Shown here: piece after piece, positions 6,546 to 15,011 of the stretch
Layout of the letters: every line of letters begins with the position of its first letter
Numbering within the stretch: the stretch's first letter is position 1
Source of the DNA: Abditibacteriota bacterium
GTDB taxonomy: Bacteria; Armatimonadota; UBA5829
Assembly: GCA_017445025.1 (NCBI GenBank)
Contig: JAFSVJ010000001.1
Location: 1-41,491, forward strand
Length of the DNA: 41,491 nucleotides
Direction of reading: 5' to 3'
Position numbers and translations under genes: made by a program
The notes under the pieces: generated by a model
Seen by the model: the letters and a program-made list of their open reading frames with translations, nothing else
What the model was told of the DNA's origin: nothing
Databases searched by the model: none

Positions 6546-8648
6546 ATGAAAATCAAAATTGGTATATTTATATTATTATTTATTTGTATAGGTTGTGCAA
6601 ACGGGAAAACCACCTATATTATAAAACCGGAATTGTTATTTGATTTTGAGAAAGAGACTCCTTTTTTTGAATATTCTGATATAGGGTTAGACGAAAATAC
6701 GGGTTGTGCTTCTGAGGGTTTTAAATCAAAGGGGTGTTTTAAAATAGAATATGACCACAGAAACACTGAGCAAAGGGGGTCTTTCTCAGCTTTTGTAATT
6801 CCTTTAGACAGTCCTTTAAACAATGCCTTGGGATATTCTTTTATGGCAAAGGGAACTGTGGGAGAAAATCTTCTTTTAAGGATAATAGATTGTAATGATG
6901 AAATTTATCAGACAATGATTCCCGTAGAAAAAGAGGGTTGGAATAAGTATGAGATATTTTTTGAAGATATAACCAATATATGGGGCGGAGACGGGAATAA
7001 CAAACAGGATTATCCCCTAAAGTTTATCTGTATTGGAGTTCATAACGGTTTATATCAAACAGGAGAGATTTCATATGATGATTTTTATACTATTCCGAAG
7101 GGTGTCAGACCTTTATCTGACAAATTAAGAGAAGAAGCGGAAGAAAGAGTAGATTTTAAACTGGAGACGAACAAACCGGGAAATCTTTTTTATTATGGTG
7201 AAAAGACTACGGGAAAAATTGTGACAAAGTATGATATTTTGCCTCCTTTTAAAGTGGAATTTTCTCTTGAATTTAGGGATGTGTATGGAAAAGAGATAAA
7301 ATCAAAGACGGATAATGAAGTTTTTTATTCAGACAAACCGAAAACCATAAATTTACCTAATGAAAGGGGGTATGTTAAAGTTATTTGGACTGCCAAGTAT
7401 TTGGGGAAAACAAGGGAAGGAACTTTTACTTACGGAGTAATTCCCGATAACTCAAAAATAATGGGAGGAGAGAAGTCTTATTTTGGTGTAAATACTCATT
7501 TTAATCAGTCTTGGGATCCTATGTTTGGAAAGATAGTAAAGAGAGCGGGAATCAGTTGGTTGAGAGATGGAGAGGCAAGGTTAGATTATGATCATGCCAT
7601 ACTTGTGGCGAAGGAAAACGGTCTTGAATATATGCCTACCTTTACGGGTGCCATGGCAGGTCAGTCTCTAAACTATATTAATGAGGAAGTTAAAAATGGG
7701 AAAAAGGCTGAGGATCTATGGGATTTCACTCCTTATATAGGTAATTTTGGTGAGTATGCTAAAAGGTATGGAGATTATATAAGAATATATGATATTTTAA
7801 ATGAGCCTAACGGGAACGGTTGGCTTGTTCTTGGGGGGGATTGGTCCGGTGGGCCTTATATAGATACTTTCATGCAGTGGGCTAAACAGGTTTCTGCAGA
7901 GATAAGAAGAGAGGACAAAGATTGCAGAGTTTTGTGGGAAGATGCGGAAGGTTATAACTGGTCCGATCAATATGTGGCAGCAGGTCTTAACAAGGAGATA
8001 GATATTATATCCAATCATTCCTATAATTCTCATAGGTCTGTGCCTTATCCCGAACATAATTATGGTTTTTCTCGGTTGGAATATGCCAAGGAGAGAAATA
8101 AAAAAGCGGGAGTTGATTGGAGTATTATTGTAGGTGAGATAGGATATCCCACATATGTTGAAACGGAACAGACTCTTGCCACAGATATGTATCCCGCTGT
8201 CAGTGAAGATGTTCAGGCAGCTCAAACAGTGAGATGTCATTTTCTTTACCTTTCCGGTGGGGCGGAAAAAATATTTTTGTATGATTTAAAAAATGATGGG
8301 TTTAACAAAAACAATTGTGAACATGAGTTTGGATTAACGGATTATTATGGTAATCCCAAGCCTGCAATGGTTGCCGTAAGTGTTCTTATTAATCAGATTG
8401 AGGGAGCCCTTTTAACAGGCAGAGAAGATGGGGGAGATGAAGACACTTATGTTTTCGGATATGTAAAAAGAGATGGTAAAAAGTGTAAGGCTTGCTGGTC
8501 ACTGAAGGAGAAAGATATAGTTTTGGAAACGGGAAAGGATGAGATATTACTCATGGATTTATATGGTAAGGAATCTAAGATAAAATCTCAAAACGGAAAG
8601 ATTACTGTTAAAGGTAGTCTCTATCCTGTTTATTTGATTGATTTTTGA
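6546..8648 (+). CDS. lipoprotein clan GH-A glycoside hydrolase, paralogue of the preceding gene
   Basis: 700 aa. The N-terminus IFILLFICIGC is a lipobox with Cys17, so this copy is probably lipid-anchored, unlike its neighbour, which has an ordinary signal peptide. Domain order is the same: beta-sandwich (LFDFEKETPF, YSFMAKGTVGENLLLRIID), linker, TIM barrel from FGVNTHFNQSWDPMFG. Likely acid/base is Glu420 in YDILNEPNGNGW and nucleophile Glu531 in IIVGEIGYPT. The catalytic core is very close to the copy at 4409, while the N- and C-terminal parts have diverged and the C-terminal beta domain is shorter. It starts 1 nt after the stop of the first copy, so the two are translationally linked. The two enzymes may act on the same glycan, one released and one at the membrane. 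Confidence 0.85.
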   Translation: MKIKIGIFILLFICIGCANGKTTYIIKPELLFDFEKETPFFEYSDIGLDENTGCASEGFKSKGCFKIEYDHRNTEQRGSFSAFVIPLDSPLNNALGYSFMAKGTVGENLLLRIIDCNDEIYQTMIPVEKEGWNKYEIFFEDITNIWGGDGNNKQDYPLKFICIGVHNGLYQTGEISYDDFYTIPKGVRPLSDKLREEAEERVDFKLETNKPGNLFYYGEKTTGKIVTKYDILPPFKVEFSLEFRDVYGKEIKSKTDNEVFYSDKPKTINLPNERGYVKVIWTAKYLGKTREGTFTYGVIPDNSKIMGGEKSYFGVNTHFNQSWDPMFGKIVKRAGISWLRDGEARLDYDHAILVAKENGLEYMPTFTGAMAGQSLNYINEEVKNGKKAEDLWDFTPYIGNFGEYAKRYGDYIRIYDILNEPNGNGWLVLGGDWSGGPYIDTFMQWAKQVSAEIRREDKDCRVLWEDAEGYNWSDQYVAAGLNKEIDIISNHSYNSHRSVPYPEHNYGFSRLEYAKERNKKAGVDWSIIVGEIGYPTYVETEQTLATDMYPAVSEDVQAAQTVRCHFLYLSGGAEKIFLYDLKNDGFNKNNCEHEFGLTDYYGNPKPAMVAVSVLINQIEGALLTGREDGGDEDTYVFGYVKRDGKKCKACWSLKEKDIVLETGKDEILLMDLYGKESKIKSQNGKITVKGSLYPVYLIDF

Positions 8649-8651
8649 TAT

Positions 8652-8722
8652 AGATATCCATCCCCCCGTCTTGCCTTACGGCAATCCACCCCTAAGCTGT
8701 CGCTTAGGGGGAGCAGATATCT
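8652..8722. repeat. GC-rich compound palindrome (REP/MITE-like element or terminator)
   Basis: The outer arms AGATATC (8652-8658) and GATATCT (8716-8722) are inverted. Inside are two hairpins: TTGCC-TTAC-GGCAA (8671-8684) and CCCCTAAG-CTGTCG-CTTAGGGG (8689-8710). The stretch is far richer in G+C than its surroundings and sits between convergent genes. GATTTT occurs on both flanks (8640-8645, 8723-8728), a possible but weak target duplication. No other copy is in the window. Confidence 0.6.
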
Positions 8723-8738
8723 GATTTTGCAATTTACT

Positions 8739-10706
8739 TTATATCACAAATAATATAACAGGGTCAAGGGTGCAAACTGTTTTATCTATTCTGCACACAT
8801 TGTCATCCATGGTCCAATCTATTCTTTCTCTCTTTCCCTCTTTTGTAAGGATTTCTATTTTAGATATTTCTCTGTCAAAGATTAAGGGAAAGTTTGGGAT
8901 AGGGTCAAAGCCTATGTTAAATATGGCTACAAACAGTGAGCCGTCTTCCATATCTCCAGCCCTAAGGTATATTTCTGCGTCTTCGGGATAATATACCGGT
9001 AATTCCCCTGCTTCTTTCAGCAATTCTGTTAATTGAAGCTTTCTTGACATATTTAGATATGAGAAAGCTGTGGTATAATGGAAGGGGGCTGTAGGAGTTC
9101 CGCAAAAAACTATACTTGTTCCGCCTAAGGGGTTTTTATATTTAGTCACTCCGGGAAACATAACTTTTTTGTTAATTCCTTTTTCAAGGTGATATACTTC
9201 TGACAGAACTTCAACATTTTCGTTAATGGGGATTAATTTTTTGGCTTTGCATTGAACATCTATGTTTTTATTATCTAACAACATGTGTTCTTTGGATACA
9301 TGCGGCCCTTTGTAATCTTCTACCATAACCCCTGTATATTCCGTCCATCCCATTTTGTTTATAATTTGGGCACAGGTAGAAGACATAAACGTCCATCCTT
9401 TAAGCATTTCTTTTATTTCTTCTTTTGTGAGGTTAAGGTTGTTTATAACCTCTTTTTTTGTATCAAATTCATAATCAAAGAAAGCTGTTTTTCCTGTTTT
9501 TGAGAAATACATAGGGAGGCCCAGCCGTTCCAAAACACAGTTTACCCATCCGTTCCAACAAATATTCCAGCAATTATCGTTCCAATTGTCGATTATGGAA
9601 TAATCATCTTCGTAGGTGTGGGATAAGGGTATTCTTGCCCCTCTCCATTTTAAATGAGGGACTATTTCTTTTAAATATTGATATAATCCGGCGTTTTCGC
9701 TGAGGACTTTTCTGTAAGCCACCCCGCATTCCGGTTCGTAGTTGTTAAGTTTTGTGATCCAGTGTTTTGCTCCTTTTGTTCCTTCTAATATAGTTCCTAT
9801 ATAATGAGAATGCATAGACATAGCCCCTTTGGCGTATCGGAGTTGTGGGCATGTGTCCGTTTCCGCAAGGTGTATATCAGCTTTATTGTAGTCTAAAGCC
9901 ATTTGCTCTGCAGCTCTATACATCATTGTGGCCAGGTTTCTTGCCCCGTGAGGTGTATATTCTCCATTGTTTACCCTTAAGATAGTGGGATTTCCATTGC
10001 CGGCTAAAATCTTTGCTATTCCTCCTCCTTTGTCATTTCCCCCTGTGCAGAAACAACCTTGAATGGAGGGATTAACTCTGTCTATTCCTGCTCTGTATTC
10101 TTTAGCACATCCTTCTAAGGAAACAGTTTGAGTGGATAGAAAAATTTCTTTGTATTTTAATTTTTGAGGATTATCGGGATTTTCTAAGATTTTGCATAAT
10201 TCATCTCTTGTCAGATTGGTTCCTGCTCTTTTGTTAAATTCCGCCATGTGGAGAGGACAACCACATCCCATACCGGGTTTGTGTAATAATCGAAAATCGT
10301 CGTCCACCATTATAGTGGTTTGACAATGTTTTGCAATTATTTCAAAACTGTCTGCCATGTGTTTTCTGAAATTAATGTCAAGGGGACAACAAACAGCGGT
10401 TTTTTCTCCGTCACGAAAAGAGATAACACTCTGAAAAGGATGCATTTCATCCGGTATGTATCCGTGTCCTATTGTAGCTTGTGCCAATACCCCGCATTTA
10501 AGACCCATTTCAGCTAACCTGTCTCTGAAAGCGTCATATTTGGCACATAACAGAGAGGCTTTATCTACGGCAGGGGTTCCCTCAGGGGTTAAGGTCATAC
10601 AAAAGAGAACCAAGTCACATATATTGTTTTCATATTGATACTTTATGTCTTGACAAATCTCTTCTAAGTGATCTGTATCTAAAATCATTATGGAATAATT
10701 ATACAT
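8739..10706 (-). CDS. putative cytoplasmic TIM-barrel glycoside hydrolase-like protein
   Basis: 655 aa with no signal peptide. It starts at ATG 10706 with AGGAAG 8 nt upstream. The N-terminal 350 residues look like a (beta/alpha)8 barrel: MILDTDH, DLVLFCMTLTPEG, TTIMVDDDFRLLHKPG, DIHLAETDTCPQL, AKGAMSMHSHYIGTILEGTKG. The middle, WTFMSSTCAQIINKMGWTEYTGV, resembles the segment following the barrel in GH42-like enzymes, and a beta-rich C-terminus follows (GSLFVAIFNIGFDPIPNFPL). The acidic DDDFR and a Cys-rich stretch (GMGCGCPLH) are notable, but I cannot assign catalytic residues or a CAZy family. It is monocistronic, convergent with the GH pair and divergent from the M15 peptidase with back-to-back promoters. 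Being intracellular, it would act on imported oligosaccharides. Confidence 0.65.
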   Translation of the reverse strand: MYNYSIMILDTDHLEEICQDIKYQYENNICDLVLFCMTLTPEGTPAVDKASLLCAKYDAFRDRLAEMGLKCGVLAQATIGHGYIPDEMHPFQSVISFRDGEKTAVCCPLDINFRKHMADSFEIIAKHCQTTIMVDDDFRLLHKPGMGCGCPLHMAEFNKRAGTNLTRDELCKILENPDNPQKLKYKEIFLSTQTVSLEGCAKEYRAGIDRVNPSIQGCFCTGGNDKGGGIAKILAGNGNPTILRVNNGEYTPHGARNLATMMYRAAEQMALDYNKADIHLAETDTCPQLRYAKGAMSMHSHYIGTILEGTKGAKHWITKLNNYEPECGVAYRKVLSENAGLYQYLKEIVPHLKWRGARIPLSHTYEDDYSIIDNWNDNCWNICWNGWVNCVLERLGLPMYFSKTGKTAFFDYEFDTKKEVINNLNLTKEEIKEMLKGWTFMSSTCAQIINKMGWTEYTGVMVEDYKGPHVSKEHMLLDNKNIDVQCKAKKLIPINENVEVLSEVYHLEKGINKKVMFPGVTKYKNPLGGTSIVFCGTPTAPFHYTTAFSYLNMSRKLQLTELLKEAGELPVYYPEDAEIYLRAGDMEDGSLFVAIFNIGFDPIPNFPLIFDREISKIEILTKEGKRERIDWTMDDNVCRIDKTVCTLDPVILFVI

Positions 10707-10738
10707 ATATATACTTCCTGTTGCGTTTTTCCATTTAT

Positions 10739-10767
10739 ATTATATCATTAAATATATTTTTTGTCAA
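10739..10767 (-). promoter_or_regulatory. promoter of the gene at 8739-10706
   Basis: On the minus strand, TTGACA (10767-10762), a 17-nt spacer ending in TGA, TATAAT (10744-10739), then ATAAATGG. A perfect consensus. Confidence 0.85.
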
Positions 10768-10772
10768 AAAAG

Positions 10773-10801
10773 TTGAGATATTTTTCCGTTTAGTGTATAA
10801 T
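10773..10801 (+). promoter_or_regulatory. promoter of the M15 peptidase gene
   Basis: TTGAGA (10773-10778), 17-nt spacer, TATAAT (10796-10801), then ATAAATGT. Its -35 is 5 bp from the -35 of the divergent promoter, so both may share regulation. Confidence 0.75.
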
Positions 10802-10821
10802 ATAAATGTAAAGGTGTGTAT

Positions 10822-11508
10822 ATGAAAAAAAAGGTTTTTATATGTGTAATAATATTATTGTGTGGTTATTTTGGTTTTGTGGCTTATATGTTTAACAGTA
10901 ATTTTTATATAAAAGAGTTTACTAAGTCTGATGAAATATTCCAAAAAATTAAAGGAAAATCATATAAAGATGATTGTATTGTGCCAGTTTCGGAGCTCCG
11001 ATATGTGCATATTTTTCACAGAGATTTTAAGGGGAGAGTGCGAAAGGGTGAATTGATTGTAAACAAACATATTGCACAGGATGTTTTGGAGATATTTAAG
11101 CAACTTTACAAGGCCGGATATGAAATAGAAAGTGTAAGATTAATAGATGAGTTTAATGCTGACGATGAGATATCTATGGAAAACAATAATTCTTCCTCCT
11201 TTAATTTTAGGTTTATAACTCACAGTAAAAAGGTCTCAAAACACGGCTATGGCCTTGCTATTGATATTAATCCTTTATATAATCCTTATTATAAAAAAAC
11301 CGATGTCGGGGAAGAAATAGTAGAACCTATAAATGCCAAAGAATATGTTGACAGAACCAAAGATTTTAAGCATAAAATTGATGAAAATGATCTTGCTTAT
11401 AAATTATTTATAAAACATGGTTTTGAGTGGGGTGGGGATTGGAAAAGTTGTAAGGATTACCAGCATTTTGAAGTTTCTGACGATGTGGTGGATAAACTCT
11501 ATAATTAG
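10822..11508 (+). CDS. M15-family D-Ala-D-Ala carboxypeptidase / peptidoglycan endopeptidase
   Basis: 228 aa. ATG 10822 is preferred to a GTG six bases upstream because AAGG (10811-10814) then has ideal spacing. An N-terminal hydrophobic segment (VFICVIILLCGYFGFVAYMF) exports or anchors it. The catalytic part has the M15 zinc site: His141 and Asp148 in SKHGYGLAIDINPLYNP and His215 in YQHFE, preceded by EWGGDW. These are the ligands of VanY/VanX-type and L-alanyl-D-glutamate peptidases (Peptidase_M15_4 style). Its role would be trimming peptidoglycan stem peptides in the cell wall. It stands alone with its own promoter; the next gene has a separate promoter. Confidence 0.88.
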   Translation: MKKKVFICVIILLCGYFGFVAYMFNSNFYIKEFTKSDEIFQKIKGKSYKDDCIVPVSELRYVHIFHRDFKGRVRKGELIVNKHIAQDVLEIFKQLYKAGYEIESVRLIDEFNADDEISMENNNSSSFNFRFITHSKKVSKHGYGLAIDINPLYNPYYKKTDVGEEIVEPINAKEYVDRTKDFKHKIDENDLAYKLFIKHGFEWGGDWKSCKDYQHFEVSDDVVDKLYN

Positions 11509-11531
11509 AGGTTGGTAAATTTTTTTTAAAA

Positions 11532-11560
11532 TTGCTTATTTTATTTGTTTTTGGTATAAT
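11532..11560 (+). promoter_or_regulatory. promoter of the secreted protein gene at 11608
   Basis: TTGCTT (11532-11537), 17-nt spacer ending in TGG-like TTGG, TATAAT (11555-11560), then ATAAGTGT. The same -10 and start region as at 14934. Confidence 0.75.
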
Positions 11561-11607
11561 ATAAGTGTAAAAAAAACATTTTAAAGTCATTATAATAGGG
11601 TAGTGAT

Positions 11608-13743
11608 ATGAAAAAGATATTGGCTTTATTGTTAATACTTCTTTGTTGCGGAGTTTTGTTTGCCAAAGAATACAAAATTCCCAATGATGATGATATTGAA
11701 ATAGGAAAATTAAAGAACGAAGGTTGGGAAGTGACGGTTTATGAAGGCACTTTTCCCAAAAATTCTGTATTAATTATTGAAGAAATAAAAATCCCCAAAT
11801 GTCCCGTTAAAGGTAAACAGTTGGAAATTAAGCTTAAAGGTCATGAGAAGGAATCTGTTCATTTCCAAAAGCCTGTTAAATTGACTGTTAAAATGGAAGA
11901 TACCAAACGACCTCAGGACTACCTTTTTGGATATTATGATGGAGATAAAAAATTTCACTGTTATATTCCTGACCGTGTAGAGATTAAGGAAGGTTATATG
12001 GTTTACACCATTAACCACTTTACAGGTTGGTTTGGCGGAGAAGGTGATAAGGAAGAAGTTATTAACACAATGGTTAATGATGTTGCCAGAGAAAATTGGG
12101 AAAAGGAAAACCTAAAAAACGGTGTTAAGAATAAGACTTCCAAATATTTAGACCAAATGTTTAAAGAGATGAAGATAACTGATGCTGCATCTCGAACTAA
12201 GCTTGTTGCCGACTTTTTTTCTATGATGGAAGGGGACGAAACCAAAGGTCTTATTGATTTCACTACTCAAAATATAAATAACCTTAAGGACGGTGATTAT
12301 AAGAGCGTGGTGGACGCAACTATTAAATATACATCTGAAAATCTATTAAGAGTTTTGAAGAAGGATACAAAGATAGCCACAATTCCCGCTAATCTTTTCG
12401 GAAATCTCTCCGCTGCAGCAGGATATATTGCGGAAGGAGACAAAGAAGATGCCCTGAAAGAAATAGGAAAAGCTATGAGAAACTGTGACGCAACCACAGA
12501 ATTTTGTTCACAACTCGCTGATATTGGAAGAGAAAAGGCCAATAATATTATAAATTTTATTGCACAAAAGGAACTTGAAGACTGTTATCAACTTTATATT
12601 GGAAACGGTGTTGAGTGGAGACACCTTGACGAAGTAAAAGGTGATATTGACTATTGTGTCAGCTATTTGGGAATCGGTGGTGGAATTTCTAATGTAAAAG
12701 CAATAGAATCTTATGCCAAACAATTGGGAATGGACCCTGTTAAAGACCATGATTTTCTTGTAAATAAAGCCAGAAAAGACCTTGAAGCTTATTTTAAAAG
12801 CAGACAGAGTGCGGAAGGTTATATTAAAAAGAATAAACCGGCTATAAGAGAGCTTATTGATTATTTGGACAAAGAAGGTCTTTTGAATAGATACGGTGCT
12901 CAAGACTATTTTAATGACAGTAAGAAATTTGACCTTAAGTTTAGACTTCAAAGACTGTTTACAATCCGAAAAAGTATTTTAGGATATATTGATCCGTTAG
13001 AAAGAAAATATGTGACCCCTGAGGAAATGGCAAACCTTATAAAGAAATATGTTGAATATGTGGGGGATGGTCACCGTGAGAAGTTTTTTGAATATCTTAT
13101 AGCTGTGGGATATTGTAAGAAAGCCACAGGTTTTGATAAGCCAAAACAATCCTTAGAAGATAAGTTAAATAAGATTGCTGATGACCTTAATAAATTTGCC
13201 GACAGTTTAGGCGGAAATAAGCCCAAAGAAAAGCCGAAAGAGACCAAAAAGACAGAAAAGGCCGATACTTCCAAAGTGACCGCAAAAGGATGTTATGTAT
13301 TGGACAGCGTAGAGGTAAAGCCTCAAAATAATATCAGCCCAAGTAAATCCGGACAATGGAGTTATTCCGATAAACATTTTAAGTTATCTGGCTCAGTGAC
13401 TACACCGCCAAAGGTAATATATCCCGGTGACACCATATCATTTAAGAAGTCATTGTCTGTGACGGTAGATAAAGAAGTAAGAGTTAATTCGTGGATAAAT
13501 ATAAATGTATCAGGTTATTATGGTTGTAAGTTAAAAAAGATTAAAGGTGATAACAGAACCAAGTGTGATGCGGATCACAAGAGTAAATCTAACACAGAAT
13601 ATATCACTTACCAATTGGAAAAAGTTAAAGGCGGTAAAAACAGCACATTGGAGTGGAGTGCTCAGGTTGGTATAGATTATTACAGTAAAAACGGTCCCGG
13701 TTTGTTAGGCGTAGTGGTATATAAATATAAATGGAAAGATTAA
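11608..13743 (+). CDS. large secreted protein with ZU5-like N-terminal domain, function unknown
   Basis: 711 aa. Signal peptide MKKILALLLILLCCGVLFA. Residues about 25-145 look like a ZU5/Ig-like beta domain (VTVYEGTFPKNSVLIIEE, FQKPVKLTVKM, LFGYYDGDKKFHCYIP, MVYTINHFTGWFG). Residues about 150-525 are mainly helical and rich in charged residues. Residues about 535-555 are a Lys/Pro/Glu linker (KPKEKPKETKKTEK), followed by a beta-rich domain of about 150 residues up to the end (YVLDSVEV, VTTPPKVIYPGDTISF). No known catalytic motif is visible. The gene has its own promoter and terminator, so it is not clearly tied to the peptidase before it. A surface or periplasmic binding or scaffold role is a guess from domain style. 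Confidence 0.75.
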   Translation: MKKILALLLILLCCGVLFAKEYKIPNDDDIEIGKLKNEGWEVTVYEGTFPKNSVLIIEEIKIPKCPVKGKQLEIKLKGHEKESVHFQKPVKLTVKMEDTKRPQDYLFGYYDGDKKFHCYIPDRVEIKEGYMVYTINHFTGWFGGEGDKEEVINTMVNDVARENWEKENLKNGVKNKTSKYLDQMFKEMKITDAASRTKLVADFFSMMEGDETKGLIDFTTQNINNLKDGDYKSVVDATIKYTSENLLRVLKKDTKIATIPANLFGNLSAAAGYIAEGDKEDALKEIGKAMRNCDATTEFCSQLADIGREKANNIINFIAQKELEDCYQLYIGNGVEWRHLDEVKGDIDYCVSYLGIGGGISNVKAIESYAKQLGMDPVKDHDFLVNKARKDLEAYFKSRQSAEGYIKKNKPAIRELIDYLDKEGLLNRYGAQDYFNDSKKFDLKFRLQRLFTIRKSILGYIDPLERKYVTPEEMANLIKKYVEYVGDGHREKFFEYLIAVGYCKKATGFDKPKQSLEDKLNKIADDLNKFADSLGGNKPKEKPKETKKTEKADTSKVTAKGCYVLDSVEVKPQNNISPSKSGQWSYSDKHFKLSGSVTTPPKVIYPGDTISFKKSLSVTVDKEVRVNSWININVSGYYGCKLKKIKGDNRTKCDADHKSKSNTEYITYQLEKVKGGKNSTLEWSAQVGIDYYSKNGPGLLGVVVYKYKWKD

Positions 13744-13744
13744 G

Positions 13745-13772
13745 AAAAAATCCCCTTTCCGGGGATTTTTTT
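13745..13772. terminator. bidirectional terminator
   Basis: TCCCC (13751-13755) pairs with GGGGA (13761-13765), flanked by an A tract and a T tract. It serves the gene ending at 13743 (+) and overlaps the stop of the regulator ending at 13771 (-). Confidence 0.85.
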
Positions 13773-14805
13773 ATTTCTTAAACACTTTCTCATTAATCAA
13801 AACAGGATTAATATAAATATTCTGTTTGTTAACAAATTCTCCTTTAACTTTCTTCAAAAGTAAATTTATAGATTCTTCTGCCATATTTCTTAAATCAAAT
13901 TCAATTCTGCATATATCATATTTGTTTCCATAGTCTTCCCTATATCCCGATGCGTGGGTTATGATTTTGGTTTTTTTGAGTATTTTATCATAATCTCCGA
14001 ATATAGGGAAAACATTATTAAATATTGTATCATCTAAAAATATAATAACATCGGGTATATATTTTAATCCATTCATTTTGTTTCTGAATTTGCTTATGGC
14101 GGATGGCAAGTTTTCTGAGAAACTGATGGGAACAAAATCATATTTTTTGAAATATGAGTCTATGGCATACATAATAAAATTATCTTTTTCAACTCTGTGA
14201 ATGGTGTGATTTATAGAGAATATTAATATTTTTTTAAGTTTATATTTTTTGATTGTATTTATCAGTAAATTGAATATTAGAGTATAATTAGGCATAACAG
14301 ATGAATATTCTCTTGCTATGGTATAAAGAGCTGAAATAATAGGTATATTAAAGGAATTTAATTTATCAAGAGTTCTTTCTGTTCCGTGAACAGATATTAC
14401 CCCCACACTTTCAGATATGATTTGAGGAATTTCATTTAATATATCACTGTTTTGTCTGTCTATGTAATAGTAGGGGATATATCCTGTGTCATTGATTTTG
14501 TTTTTTATCTCGTTTAATAAAAATCTATAGCTTTCACGTGCATTTCCTGTTATACAAATATCATCCGAAATAACAAGAATATATTTTTTTGTTTTGTTTA
14601 TGTTTTTGATATAACTACCTGAGCCGTGAATGGTTTCTATTATATTTTCAGAACGAAGTAAATTAATTCCCTCACGAACAGTGAACCGTGATAAATTTAA
14701 TTCTTTCATAATCTCAGGCTCTGAAGGAATTTTATCTCCTTGCCTAAGTGTGCCTTTGTTTATCAATGTTTTTATAAAATCGGCAACTATTTCTTTTTTT
14801 TTCAT
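13771..14805 (-). CDS. GntR-type regulator with LacI-like sensor domain
   Basis: 344 aa from ATG 14805, chosen over a start 21 codons upstream because GAGGA lies 5 nt before it and the longer version would begin inside the -10/-35 region. The N-terminal winged helix is GDKIPSEPEIMKELNLSRFT followed by VREGINLLRSENIIETIHGSGSYI. From about residue 75 a LacI/GalR-like sensor follows (KYILVISDDICITG, SVGVISVHG, IPIISALY, PDVIIFLDDTIFN). It is divergently transcribed from a DUF1559 pilin and a DUF4838 enzyme, and the region between carries three copies of TACRGACAA, so it probably represses that cassette and perhaps itself until a sugar ligand binds. Confidence 0.88.
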   Translation of the reverse strand: MKKKEIVADFIKTLINKGTLRQGDKIPSEPEIMKELNLSRFTVREGINLLRSENIIETIHGSGSYIKNINKTKKYILVISDDICITGNARESYRFLLNEIKNKINDTGYIPYYYIDRQNSDILNEIPQIISESVGVISVHGTERTLDKLNSFNIPIISALYTIAREYSSVMPNYTLIFNLLINTIKKYKLKKILIFSINHTIHRVEKDNFIMYAIDSYFKKYDFVPISFSENLPSAISKFRNKMNGLKYIPDVIIFLDDTIFNNVFPIFGDYDKILKKTKIITHASGYREDYGNKYDICRIEFDLRNMAEESINLLLKKVKGEFVNKQNIYINPVLINEKVFKK

Positions 14806-14839
14806 AATAATCCTCAAACTTTTCATTTTATACATAATT

Positions 14840-14868
14840 ATTATACTATTTATTCTTAAATTTTGCAA
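14840..14868 (-). promoter_or_regulatory. promoter of the GntR gene at 13771-14805
   Basis: On the minus strand, TTGCAA (14868-14863), 17-nt spacer, TATAAT (14845-14840), then AATTATGT. Confidence 0.75.
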
Positions 14869-14883
14869 TTCTTATATAACATG

Positions 14884-15011
14884 TACGGACAAAATTATGA
14901 AATTTATCCTTGACAAATGATTTTGTAATATGATATAATATAAGTGTAAGACATTTCATGATTAAAAATGATACGGACAAGTATCTTGCAGACACATCTC
15001 TTTTGTCTGTA
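14884..15011. promoter_or_regulatory. three TACRGACAA candidate operator sites
   Basis: TACGGACAA occurs at 14884-14892 (between the divergent promoters) and at 14972-14980 (leader); its inverted form TTGTCTGTA is at 15003-15011. Wider context: ATGTACGGACAAA, TGATACGGACAAG and (inverted) AGATACAGACAAA. The sites resemble half or degenerate AraR-type operators, fitting the adjacent GntR/LacI hybrid. The two leader copies are inverted, with centres 31 bp apart, about three helical turns. Confidence 0.6.
14910..14939 (+). promoter_or_regulatory. promoter of the DUF1559 pilin at 15042
   Basis: TTGACA (14910-14915), 18-nt spacer ending in TGA, TATAAT (14934-14939), then ATAAGTGT. The predicted start near 14946 leaves a leader of about 95 nt. 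Confidence 0.88.

Noticed and set aside
7797..8240. 147-aa open frame on the minus strand
   Set aside because: It lies fully opposite the conserved catalytic domain of the glycosidase at 6546-8648, and no signal, domain or ribosome-binding site supports it.
12508..12951. 147-aa open frame on the minus strand
   Set aside because: Antisense shadow of the secreted protein gene at 11608; no start signal and no recognisable protein features.
14806..14868. 21-residue extension of the GntR regulator
   Set aside because: It would start within the -35 of its own promoter; GAGGA before ATG 14805 is decisive.
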